Of a stretch of 6,555 bases of DNA, positions 1 to 6,344 are shown piece after piece. Below the pieces are notes generated by a model. The model was not told the DNA's origin and ran no database searches. It saw only the letters and a list, made by a program, of their open reading frames with translations. The stretch comes from DAOTTX01 sp034437515. GTDB lineage: Bacteria > Chloroflexota > Anaerolineae > Aggregatilineales > Phototrophicaceae. The number at the start of each line of letters is the position of its first letter. Position 1 is the first letter of the stretch. A program made the position numbers and the translations under genes. Location of the stretch: assembly GCA_034437515.1 (NCBI GenBank), contig DAOTTX010000460.1, forward strand, positions 1 through 6,555, read 5' to 3'.

Positions 1-122
1 CAAAATAATCAATATTGACTAATAAATTGGCAACCTGTGTTGCATAAAACAATCATATACACAGTTTGACGTTGACAAATTGGTCTTGATCAAAAAGTGC
101 AAAAGTATAGTGGAGATGACTG
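1..122 (+). promoter_or_regulatory. AT-rich leader and probable promoter/operator region of the five-gene cluster
   Basis: This stretch is about 32% GC by direct count, clearly lower than the genes that follow, and holds no credible gene. It contains three TTGAC boxes (15-19, 66-70, 72-76); TTGACA at 72-77 is a perfect -35 match, but no good -10 box lies 16-18 bases downstream, so the promoter itself is not pinned down. Three short perfect palindromes or inverted repeats occur: TCAATATTGA (9-18), GCAAC-N4-GTTGC (30-43) and TTGATCAA (86-93). Such density suggests protein binding sites, but I cannot assign a regulator family. The ribosome binding site for the first gene is GGAG at 112-115, seven bases before ATG 123. 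That this region drives all five genes is inferred from their tight same-strand packing. Confidence 0.5.
30..43. promoter_or_regulatory. GCAAC-N4-GTTGC inverted repeat, possible operator
   Basis: Two perfect 5-base arms (30-34 and 39-43) surround a 4-base centre in otherwise AT-rich DNA upstream of the first gene. The size and symmetry fit a dimeric transcription factor site, and the GC-rich arms stand out against their surroundings. It could also fold as a short RNA hairpin if transcription starts upstream. No matching regulator gene is in the window. Confidence 0.25.
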
Positions 123-863
123 ATGAAACTTGAAGGAAAAGTCGCCGTGGTAACCGGAGCAGGCCAAGGAATTGGGCAAGCGATTGCCCTGACCCTGGCG
201 CGGAAGGGTGCCGTCGTGGTCTCCAGTGATCTCGACATCAAGGCGGCCTGCCAGACGAAGCGTGCCATTCTGGATGGTGGTGGGAAAGCGACAGCCCTGC
301 AAGTTGACGTCACGGACATCGGCGATGCGCGCAGACTGACAGAGTACGCCGTCTCCGAACATAGCAGTCTCGACATCCTAGTCAACAACGCAGGGATTTA
401 CCCCAGCGCGTCCATCACAGAGATTACGGAGGAGGAGTGGGACTTGGTGCTCGCCGTCAACCTCAAGGGTACCTTCCTATGCTCTCAAGCTGCGGTCAGA
501 CCGATGATGCAACAAGAGCACGGCGTCATCATCAACATCGCTTCTGTGGACGCCAAGACAAGGACTACGGGTAACGCGCACTACGCAGCTGCCAAAGCTG
601 GAGTCATCAGTCTCACGCGCACTCTGGCTTGTGAGCTGGCACCTCACGGTATCCGCGTGAACGCAGTAGCCCCAGGATGGATCGGCACAGAGACGCTGCG
701 CTCCTCGTCGGACAGATGGAGAGATGCCGTCTTGGAGATACCGGTAGGTAGGTTGGGGAGACCGGAGGACGTAGCCGAGGCAGTGCTCTTTCTCGTCTCC
801 GAGGCCGCCGGATACATCACAGGCGAGGTCCTGGACGTCAACGGCGGCATGGTGATGGACTGA
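123..863 (+). CDS. Classical short-chain dehydrogenase/reductase (FabG-like), first of a tandem pair
   Basis: A 246-residue cytosolic oxidoreductase of the classical SDR family, full length for the family (about 250). It shows the cofactor motif TGAGQGIG (residues 11-18), Asp62 of the adenine-binding DV motif, NNAG (88-91), and the complete catalytic tetrad Asn113, Ser141, Tyr154 (YAAAK) and Lys158. Asp36 at the end of the second strand favours NAD(H) over NADP(H). The expected reaction is reversible oxidation of a secondary alcohol to a ketone; the substrate cannot be read from sequence. ATG 123 is preceded by GGAG at 112-115; an earlier ATG at 116 is in another frame and stops after five codons. 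It resembles the next gene in unusual places (Tyr-Pro after NNAG, Ser-Val-Asp at the catalytic Ser, C-terminal Val-Met-Asp). Database labels such as 3-oxoacyl-ACP reductase would be generic; the GRE context argues for a catabolic role. Confidence 0.93.
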   Translation: MKLEGKVAVVTGAGQGIGQAIALTLARKGAVVVSSDLDIKAACQTKRAILDGGGKATALQVDVTDIGDARRLTEYAVSEHSSLDILVNNAGIYPSASITEITEEEWDLVLAVNLKGTFLCSQAAVRPMMQQEHGVIINIASVDAKTRTTGNAHYAAAKAGVISLTRTLACELAPHGIRVNAVAPGWIGTETLRSSSDRWRDAVLEIPVGRLGRPEDVAEAVLFLVSEAAGYITGEVLDVNGGMVMD

Positions 864-955
864 AGGAGAGGGATAGGCCGGTGCATGCCCGCCTGGCGAG
901 GCGCTGGAGTGCTTGCCGTCGTGTGGTATGCTTGAGCTACAAAGGAGAGAAAGCA
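864..955 (+). other. Intergenic spacer between the two SDR genes, with small hairpin and ribosome binding site
   Basis: This is the longest gap (92 bases) within the cluster. AGGAGAGGG lies directly after the first SDR stop. A GC-rich hairpin, CGCCT (890-894) and AGGCG (899-903) with a GGCG loop, follows but has no T-run, so it is not a terminator. AAAGGAGAGA at 941-950 is a strong ribosome binding site for ATG 956. A GTG at 881 is in frame with the second SDR and could add 25 residues, but I regard it as non-used. Confidence 0.45.
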
Positions 956-1759
956 ATGGATGCGTTGAGACATGTGGGAGAACTTCCGCTGCTGACGGGC
1001 ATTGATCTGAGCGGGCAGGTCGCGATTGTTACGGGGGGAGGAGCTGGTATCGGGAGAGCCACAGCTCACGTTCTGGCCGAGGCTGGATGCAGCATCGTCA
1101 TTGGCGAGATCAACTCCGAGACGGGGAAATCTACGGCGAGGGAACTCATTGAGAGGGGCCACGAGGCTGTCGCTGTTACCATGGATGTGGCGACACGGAG
1201 CGACGCGGGGCACCTGGCCCGGGTGACCCTGGACCGTTTCGGCACTATCGACATCCTCGCCAACATCGCCGGTGTCTATCCAGCCTCGCCTGTTTCTGAG
1301 ATGGACCCCAGGGAATGGGACAAGGTCTTCGCTGTGAACGCCAAGGGAACCTTCAACTGCTGTCAGGCCGTCGTCCTCACCATGCAGGAGAGACGGCAAG
1401 GCAAGATTGTGAACATAGGATCCGTCGATGGGATGCAGCCGGGGATTATGCCCGGTCGATCCGGCTACGGGAACTCCCACTACTGCTCATCCAAGGGAGC
1501 GGTCATCACCTTCACCAAGTGCCTGGCAGCAGAGATGGCCCCATACCATGTCAACGTCAACGCCATATCCCCTGGGTGGGTAGGCACGGACCACGCCAAG
1601 TCGGGAGGGCGGTTTGAGGAAGGTCTCAAGCACGTTCCTCTGGGCAGAGGCGCTCGGCCAGTTGAGGTTGCTCAGCTGATTCTCTTCCTTGTCTCCTCAG
1701 CAGCAGATTTCATGACGGGAGAGAACGTCGTCTTCAGTGGCGGCTGCGTGATGGATTAG
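956..1759 (+). CDS. Classical short-chain dehydrogenase/reductase, second of a tandem pair, with enlarged substrate loop
   Basis: A 267-residue NAD-type SDR. Motifs are TGGGAGIG (residues 26-33), Glu51 ending the second strand (favouring NAD), Asp77, NIAG (103-106, in place of the usual NNAG), and the tetrad Asn128, Ser156, Tyr176 (YCSSK), Lys180. The catalytic Ser and Tyr are 20 residues apart against 13 in the first SDR and most of the family, so a seven-residue Gly/Pro-rich insertion sits beside the active site. The start at ATG 956 is chosen because GGAGAG lies about nine bases upstream and because the residues encoded from GTG 881 are basic, Cys-containing and unlike an SDR N-terminus. 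It is likely to oxidise or reduce an alcohol/ketone related to that of its neighbour; together the pair could invert a stereocentre through a shared ketone (inference). The substrate is unknown. Confidence 0.92.
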   Translation: MDALRHVGELPLLTGIDLSGQVAIVTGGGAGIGRATAHVLAEAGCSIVIGEINSETGKSTARELIERGHEAVAVTMDVATRSDAGHLARVTLDRFGTIDILANIAGVYPASPVSEMDPREWDKVFAVNAKGTFNCCQAVVLTMQERRQGKIVNIGSVDGMQPGIMPGRSGYGNSHYCSSKGAVITFTKCLAAEMAPYHVNVNAISPGWVGTDHAKSGGRFEEGLKHVPLGRGARPVEVAQLILFLVSSAADFMTGENVVFSGGCVMD

Positions 1760-1799
1760 CAGCCATGGGCAGGGACGGATCAATGAGGCGCTAGGTTGA

Positions 1800-1809
1800 A
1801 GGGAGGAAG
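1800..1809 (+). promoter_or_regulatory. Strong ribosome binding site deciding the GRE start
   Basis: The purine-rich run AGGGAGGAAG contains GGAGG nine bases before ATG 1816. A TTG at 1813 is also in frame, but the spacing and codon choice favour the ATG. The SD strength suits a highly expressed catabolic enzyme. Confidence 0.65.
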
Positions 1810-1815
1810 ACCTTG

Positions 1816-4185
1816 ATGATCGGGACGTTTGAAGTGTCGGCGCGCGTGCAGAGGCTGCTGGACAGCTTCCACGCCGCACGACCTGAGGTGTTCGCCGAAC
1901 GAGCTGTCCTTGTCACCCAGGCCTATGCCGACACAGAGGGACAGCCGATGCACATTCGCCGAGCTAGGATGTTGGAGCGAATCTTGGACGGGGTCACGGT
2001 CCTCATTCGGGATGGAGAGCTCGTCGTCGGATGCAAGACACCTGCCATTCTGGGCTCGCCGCTCTACCCCGAAGTAGCCTGTGACTGGATCAGGGATGAA
2101 CTGGACACCATGGCTTCCCGGAAGGAGGCCCCGTTTCACGTCAGCGACGAGACGAAGAAGAGGCTGCACGCGGAAGTCCTTGATTACTGGCGCGGCAAGC
2201 AGGTCTATAATCATCTCAAGGAAGCGCTGCCGCCTGAGACCTTGGAAGCGCTTGAGGAGGGTCTTCTCTTCCATTACTACCTCAATCGTACAATCGGCCA
2301 CATCACGGTCGACTACGAGCGAGTTCTGAAGAGGGGTTTCGTCGGACTAAAGGCAGAGGTGGAGCGACGACGCAACAGCATCGATTTCGAGGTACCTAAT
2401 TGTCTTGAGAAGCTGTGCGTCTTGAAGGCTATGTCGATCTGCTGCGATGGCGCTGTTCGGTTCGCGGAGCGATACGCCGAGGGGGCCGAGTGTCTTGCAG
2501 CTGAAGAGAGCGATCCAACCCGCTGCGACGAACTGAAGGAGATCGCTCGGATCTGCCGCCGAGTCCCTGCGCATCCAGCTCGCACGTTTCGGGAAGCTGT
2601 TCAATCCTTCTGGTTCACGCACCTGATACTGAATTTGGAGACGAACTCGTATGCCATCGGCCCTGGTCGGTTCGACCAGTATCTGTACCCCTACTACCAG
2701 GCGGACATTGAGCGAGAACGGCTGACACGACAGCAAGCTTGGGAGCTGCTGGCCTGTCTGTGGATCAAGTTCAACGAGTTGACAGTCGTGAAGGAAGGCG
2801 GCACTGCTAAGGCAAGCACAACGTACAACGATTTTCAGAATCTCAATCTGGCTGGTCAGACCGCCGACGGCCAGGATGCAACCAACGAGCTATCCTACCT
2901 CTGCCTGGACATAACGGGCCAACTTAGGTTACCGCAGCCACAGGTCTCCGTGCTCATCTCGGAGAATACGCCGGAGCCGCTCCTCTGGAAGTCGAGCGAG
3001 GTGATTCGCCAAGGCTTCGGGATGCCTGCTCTCTTCAACGACGACGAGAAGGTTCAGGCCTTGCTCCACAAGGGGAAATCACTTGAGGACGCGCGTCTGG
3101 GAGGCATCAACGGGTGCGTGGAGCTCGTGGTTCCGGGTAAGGACCAGATGGCGTCCAGCGGTTACTTGAGTATGCCTAAGTGTCTGGAGCTGGCCCTACA
3201 CGATGGTCTCAATCCTCTCACTGGATCCAACCTGGGCCCGCCTACGGGCGACCCGCTTGCATTTGCTAGCTTCGATGAACTCATGGAGGCGTTCAGACAG
3301 CAGCTCGCTCACGCCATAGAGGTGAAGACCACGTATGACGGCATCGCCCGCGAGACTTATGCCTGGTATTGCCCAGTGCCCTTTACCTCCCTCTTGATCA
3401 GCGACTGTGTCGCAGAGGGCCGCGACTACCACGACGGAGGAGCGCACTATAATCTCCCCCTCATCTGCGGCGTCGGCACGGGCACAATGGCCGATTGCCT
3501 TGCGGCAATTAAGAAACTGACTTACGACCGAGCCGAAGTACCCATGCAAAGACTGATGACGGCTTTGGCTACAAACTTCGAAGACGACGAGCGCCTGCGG
3601 CAGCGGCTTCTGAACTGCGCACCGAAGTGGGGCAACGGGGACGGGTACGTTGACACCATTGCCCATGATGTGGTCGACATGTTCTGCGACGAGTTGGCCA
3701 AGCATCACAATAGCCAGGGTGTACCGTACGCGGCTAACATGATTCCCACCACTACACACATCTGGTTTGGGTCCTTGACAGGCGCCACGCCCGACGGACG
3801 GCTGGCTGGAGCCCCTCTGTCGGAGGGCATCTCGCCGGTTCAGGGCATGGATCGCAATGGACCGACAGCGGTGGTACGCTCCATGGCGCGTCTGGACCAC
3901 GTGCGTTGTTGTGGGACCCTGCTTAACATGAAGTTCCACCCAACAGCTCTCAAGGGTGAGGAAGGGCTGGACAAGTTCGCCAATCTCGTGCGCACGTACT
4001 TCAAGTTAGGGGGACACCATATGCAGTTCAATGTTGTCTCCGCTGACACCTTGCAGGCTGCACAGGAGGACCCAGAGGCGTACAGTAGCCTCATTGTCCG
4101 GGTCGCGGGGTACAGCGACTACTTCATCCGCCTGAGCCGCGATCTGCAGGATGAGATCATCGCCAGAACTGAGCAGGGCCTGTGA
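1816..4185 (+). CDS. Glycyl radical enzyme, GCVE eliminase/dehydratase type, substrate unassigned
   Basis: A 789-residue glycyl radical enzyme, full length for the family. The PFL-like barrel domain occupies about residues 8-660 and the glycine radical domain about 670-780. The thiyl cysteine and partner base are in NGCVE (Cys434, Glu436); the radical glycine is in RVAGYSDYF (Gly765), followed by the usual QDEIIART ending. GCVE marks GREs that dehydrate or eliminate (glycerol and propanediol dehydratases, choline lyase, hydroxyproline dehydratase, sulfonate lyases), and pyruvate formate-lyase's paired Cys at the active site is absent. Family landmarks GRFDQY (285-290) and GVGTGTMAD are present. 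Where I recall Gly-His-Ser in glycerol dehydratase, this protein has Ser278-Tyr279-Ala280, and the Asp 14 residues after the thiyl Cys is Ser448. Tyr450 and the GYLSMPKCLEL stretch look closer to the hydroxyproline dehydratase/sulfonate lyase side. There is no N-terminal extension for microcompartment targeting. Its activase is the next gene. Exact substrate is unknown. Confidence 0.95.
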   Translation: MIGTFEVSARVQRLLDSFHAARPEVFAERAVLVTQAYADTEGQPMHIRRARMLERILDGVTVLIRDGELVVGCKTPAILGSPLYPEVACDWIRDELDTMASRKEAPFHVSDETKKRLHAEVLDYWRGKQVYNHLKEALPPETLEALEEGLLFHYYLNRTIGHITVDYERVLKRGFVGLKAEVERRRNSIDFEVPNCLEKLCVLKAMSICCDGAVRFAERYAEGAECLAAEESDPTRCDELKEIARICRRVPAHPARTFREAVQSFWFTHLILNLETNSYAIGPGRFDQYLYPYYQADIERERLTRQQAWELLACLWIKFNELTVVKEGGTAKASTTYNDFQNLNLAGQTADGQDATNELSYLCLDITGQLRLPQPQVSVLISENTPEPLLWKSSEVIRQGFGMPALFNDDEKVQALLHKGKSLEDARLGGINGCVELVVPGKDQMASSGYLSMPKCLELALHDGLNPLTGSNLGPPTGDPLAFASFDELMEAFRQQLAHAIEVKTTYDGIARETYAWYCPVPFTSLLISDCVAEGRDYHDGGAHYNLPLICGVGTGTMADCLAAIKKLTYDRAEVPMQRLMTALATNFEDDERLRQRLLNCAPKWGNGDGYVDTIAHDVVDMFCDELAKHHNSQGVPYAANMIPTTTHIWFGSLTGATPDGRLAGAPLSEGISPVQGMDRNGPTAVVRSMARLDHVRCCGTLLNMKFHPTALKGEEGLDKFANLVRTYFKLGGHHMQFNVVSADTLQAAQEDPEAYSSLIVRVAGYSDYFIRLSRDLQDEIIARTEQGL

Positions 4186-4187
4186 TG
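4183..4187 (+). promoter_or_regulatory. TGATG stop-start overlap (translational coupling site)
   Basis: The GRE stop TGA (4183-4185) shares its A with the activase ATG (4185-4187). With no clear Shine-Dalgarno sequence just upstream, ribosomes finishing the GRE probably restart on the activase, tying activase output to its substrate protein and likely keeping it below GRE level. Confidence 0.6.
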
Positions 4188-5114
4188 CCATCATCCGTCG
4201 AGAATCGGGAAAGCGGCTGGATCTTCGACATCAAGAAGTTCTCGATCCACGACGGGCCGGGGATTCGAACTACGGTGTTCCTCAAGGGATGCCCCCTAAG
4301 GTGTCTGTGGTGCGACAACCCGGAGTCGCAGCAGCTTAGACCGCAGATCGTATTCTGGGAAGGCCGATGCATCGGATGTGACGCCTGCCTAGAGGCTTGC
4401 ACCCGATCGGCCATCATGTTGGATGAGCAGGGCCGAAGGAGCGTTAGTCCGGACCGCTGCGATTTTTGCGGAAAGTGTCTGGACGAATGCTATTCAAATG
4501 CCCTGGACAAGATCGGTCGCCTGGTGACCGTTGAAGATCTGCTCTCCATTGTTGAAGCGGATAGCCCGTTCTACGAGCAGTCTGACGGAGGGATTACTCT
4601 CTCCGGTGGCGAGCCGACAGTGCAGCCAGCCTTTGCCCTCAGTATACTCGAAGGGGCACACAGACGCGGTATTCATACCGCGATTGAGAGCTGCGGGCAT
4701 GCACCGTGGGATGTGTGGCAAGCCTTTCTACCCCACCTAGATCTGATCCTCTACGATCTGAAGGAGATTGATCCTGCCAACCATGAGCGCTGGACTGGTG
4801 TGTCTAACGAACTGATCCTCGCCAACCTGAGGAGGCTCGTGGACGCAGGGGCGGACATCGTCATTCGTCGTCCCGTGATACCGGGGTATAACGACTATGA
4901 AGAGAGCATTCGCGCGCTGGCTCACATTGTGAGCGATCTCAAGGAGATTACGGAGATTCACTTGCTGCCCTACCATCGTCTGGGCGAGAGCAAGTACGGT
5001 CAGCTCCGTCGAGCCTACCCGATGGGAGACCATCGGTCCCTCGACGACGCAGATGTAGAGGCATTACGCGATATCGTGGTCTCCTACGGCCTGAAGGTGA
5101 AAATCGGCGGTTAG
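4185..5114 (+). CDS. Glycyl radical enzyme activating enzyme (radical SAM, with two ferredoxin-type clusters)
   Basis: A 309-residue radical SAM protein that generates the glycyl radical on the upstream GRE by hydrogen abstraction with a 5'-deoxyadenosyl radical. The N-terminal DGPGIRTTVFLKGC is the activase signature; Cys36, Cys40 and Cys43 form CxxxCxxC binding the SAM-cleaving 4Fe-4S cluster. An inserted ferredoxin domain has two CxxCxxCxxxC sets (Cys62/65/68/72 and Cys92/95/98/102), typical of activases for non-PFL GREs. SAM-binding SGGEP is at 140-144, the activase YDLK motif follows in the middle, and WTGVSNELIL is also characteristic. Its ATG shares a base with the GRE stop (TGATG, 4183-4187) and no strong ribosome binding site is visible, so translation is probably coupled; an in-frame GTG at 4182 is a less likely start. 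The adjacency makes GRE Gly765 its obvious target. Confidence 0.96.
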   Translation: MPSSVENRESGWIFDIKKFSIHDGPGIRTTVFLKGCPLRCLWCDNPESQQLRPQIVFWEGRCIGCDACLEACTRSAIMLDEQGRRSVSPDRCDFCGKCLDECYSNALDKIGRLVTVEDLLSIVEADSPFYEQSDGGITLSGGEPTVQPAFALSILEGAHRRGIHTAIESCGHAPWDVWQAFLPHLDLILYDLKEIDPANHERWTGVSNELILANLRRLVDAGADIVIRRPVIPGYNDYEESIRALAHIVSDLKEITEIHLLPYHRLGESKYGQLRRAYPMGDHRSLDDADVEALRDIVVSYGLKVKIGG

Positions 5115-5130
5115 ACGAAGGGGAGTGATC

Positions 5131-6147
5131 GTGAGAACTGATGCGCTGACGACATGGGAAAGCGACGAGACCTGTCTGGTAACAGGTGGCACTGGATTCA
5201 TCGGTTCACACTTGGTTCGCGAGTTGGTCCACCAAGGGAAGGATGTCATCGTCTTCGACGCTAGTGCGGATGCGCGCTATGTCGCCGACTGCGCGGACGA
5301 CGTCACATTCGTTTACGGTGATGTGGCCGACGCATCGCACCTGATGAGCATAATGTCCAGCCACAATGTCGATGTGGTTTTCCACCTGGCCTATATGCTT
5401 GTGCCGGATACGCAAGAACGGCTTGGTTGGGCGATTCGGACGAACTGTGTTGGATTCCATAACGTGTTGGAGGCAGCTCGCATTCAGGGGGTGAGGCGCG
5501 TCGTTTGGGCCAGCAGTCAGTCGGTATACGGGGAAGCCAGCTTCTACCCTCCGGGGCCCGTAAGTGAGGATGTCTTCGTGAATCCTACGTTGGTATACGG
5601 GGCCTGCAAGTTGTTCAATGAGCACATCGCTCGATCGTTCCGCGATCAACACGGCCTGGACAATGTGGGCTTCCGTAAGGCCGTCGTCTACGGCCTGGGC
5701 AAGAGCCGACTGCGCGACTATAGCATTGCCCATCTCTTGGTTGAGAACGCGGTTCTCGGGCGAGAAGTCGAGATGCCTCCCGTTGGCTACCGCGCGAATT
5801 GGCTATACGTCAAGGATGCCGTGCGTGCCTACGTTCTCGCCGCCAGAGCTCCGAGCGCCGAGCACATCGCCTACAACATCGGCGGGTTCGTCCACCGCTG
5901 CAGCGAGGTCGTCGAAGTCCTCAAGGGCGTCTTACCCGAGGTGACGGTCCACCAGCAGGAAGGGTATCAACTCTCCCATCCCATCGAGGTCTTCAACCAG
6001 GACATGTCCCGAGCTCAAGAGGACTTTGGTTACGATCCTACGTTTACCCTGGCGAAGGGGATTAGAGATTATCTGAGGGACATCCAAGTCCTGGGGGACC
6101 AGTACGAATCGACGTGGTTAGCCTATGATGTCAGACCGTTGCCGTGA
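5131..6147 (+). CDS. NAD-dependent epimerase/dehydratase family protein (extended SDR)
   Basis: A 338-residue extended SDR, like nucleotide-sugar epimerases and related NAD-dependent dehydrogenases. The N-terminal Rossmann motif is TGGTGFIG (residues 18-25, GxxGxxG), Asp43 ends the second strand (NAD preference), GDVAD is at 63-67 and HLA at 85-87. The catalytic set is Ser129 (in ASSQSVYG), Tyr156 and Lys160 (YGACK). The C-terminal half is less conserved and should set substrate choice. I chose GTG 5131 because AAGGGGAG (5118-5125) ends five bases before it; a GTG at 5125 overlaps that ribosome binding site. No in-frame ATG occurs near the start. The 16-base gap from the activase suggests the same transcript. 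Family members epimerise or dehydrate NDP-sugars, but some oxidise free sugar acids or polyols; in a GRE cluster the latter is at least as likely. Substrate unassigned. Confidence 0.9.
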   Translation: MRTDALTTWESDETCLVTGGTGFIGSHLVRELVHQGKDVIVFDASADARYVADCADDVTFVYGDVADASHLMSIMSSHNVDVVFHLAYMLVPDTQERLGWAIRTNCVGFHNVLEAARIQGVRRVVWASSQSVYGEASFYPPGPVSEDVFVNPTLVYGACKLFNEHIARSFRDQHGLDNVGFRKAVVYGLGKSRLRDYSIAHLLVENAVLGREVEMPPVGYRANWLYVKDAVRAYVLAARAPSAEHIAYNIGGFVHRCSEVVEVLKGVLPEVTVHQQEGYQLSHPIEVFNQDMSRAQEDFGYDPTFTLAKGIRDYLRDIQVLGDQYESTWLAYDVRPLP

Positions 6148-6223
6148 AGTATGCGGAATGAGAACGCAACTCGGTACGCTTTGGGATTGTCAGGCGCGCT
6201 TGTCCTCACTAGTGGGTCACTTG
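6148..6223. other. Short non-coding spacer after the last gene
   Basis: No gene and no hairpin followed by a T-run is visible, so no intrinsic terminator can be called here. The 8-base palindrome CACTAGTG lies at 6207-6214. The last eight bases, GTCACTTG (6216-6223), are repeated exactly at 6368-6375 on the far side of the following element. Confidence 0.5.
6216..6223 (+). repeat. Target-site duplication, left copy (GTCACTTG)
   Basis: GTCACTTG directly abuts the left inverted repeat and is identical to 6368-6375. The match does not extend further outward on the left (6215 against 6367 differ), fixing the duplication at eight bases. Confidence 0.8.
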
Positions 6224-6246
6224 GGCCTTGATCATCGTTTCGGCCA
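6224..6246 (+). repeat. Left terminal inverted repeat of the 144-bp element
   Basis: This 23-base arm is the exact reverse complement of 6345-6367. Pairing breaks immediately inside (6247 against 6344) and outside, so the length is well defined. It contains TGATCA and is itself bounded by GGCC at both sides. Confidence 0.9.
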
Positions 6247-6344
6247 CTTGCTTGTTTCGTCTAGCGCCAAGCCCACATCCGGGAGCGTTTCAGGCGAGAT
6301 TTGCCCGGAAAACCCGCCCTCGGGACGAGGGCTGAGAGCGTAGC

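Noticed and set aside
27..43. Possible sigma-54 promoter (TTGGCA ... TTGCAT)
   Set aside because: The GG at 29-30 and GC at 42-43 are 11 bases apart; sigma-54 sites need 10, and the bases after TGGCA do not follow the consensus.
66..93. FNR/CRP-type site
   Set aside because: TTGATCAA has both half-sites overlapping, without the four-base spacer of TTGAT-N4-ATCAA, and the TTGAC repeats do not form a correctly spaced palindrome.
881..955. N-terminal extension of the second SDR from GTG 881
   Set aside because: AGGAGAGGG lies upstream, but the added 25 residues resemble no SDR N-terminus and ATG 956 has a better ribosome binding site.
644..1480. Long antisense reading frame on the minus strand
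   Set aside because: It lies opposite two well-supported SDR genes, has no recognisable domain, and is a by-product of GC-rich codon use. The same applies to the antisense frame at 3196-3939.
1816..4185. Pyruvate formate-lyase
   Set aside because: The active site is Gly-Cys-Val-Glu with one cysteine; PFL has adjacent cysteines there. The Cys-Cys near the C-terminal region (about 3907-3912) is not at that position.
1816..4185. Firm call as trans-4-hydroxyproline dehydratase (hypD)
   Set aside because: Length and catalytic positions match what I remember, but these are shared widely among GREs, the substrate-binding residue I recall as Asp278 is Ser here, and no proC is nearby.
6316..6332. 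Intrinsic terminator (GCCCTC/GAGGGC hairpin)
   Set aside because: The stem is only six pairs and no T-run follows; it belongs to the MITE interior.
6125..6343. Small + strand reading frame overlapping the end of the epimerase and the MITE
   Set aside because: It starts inside the epimerase gene in another frame and ends inside the insertion element; no ribosome binding site or recognisable protein.
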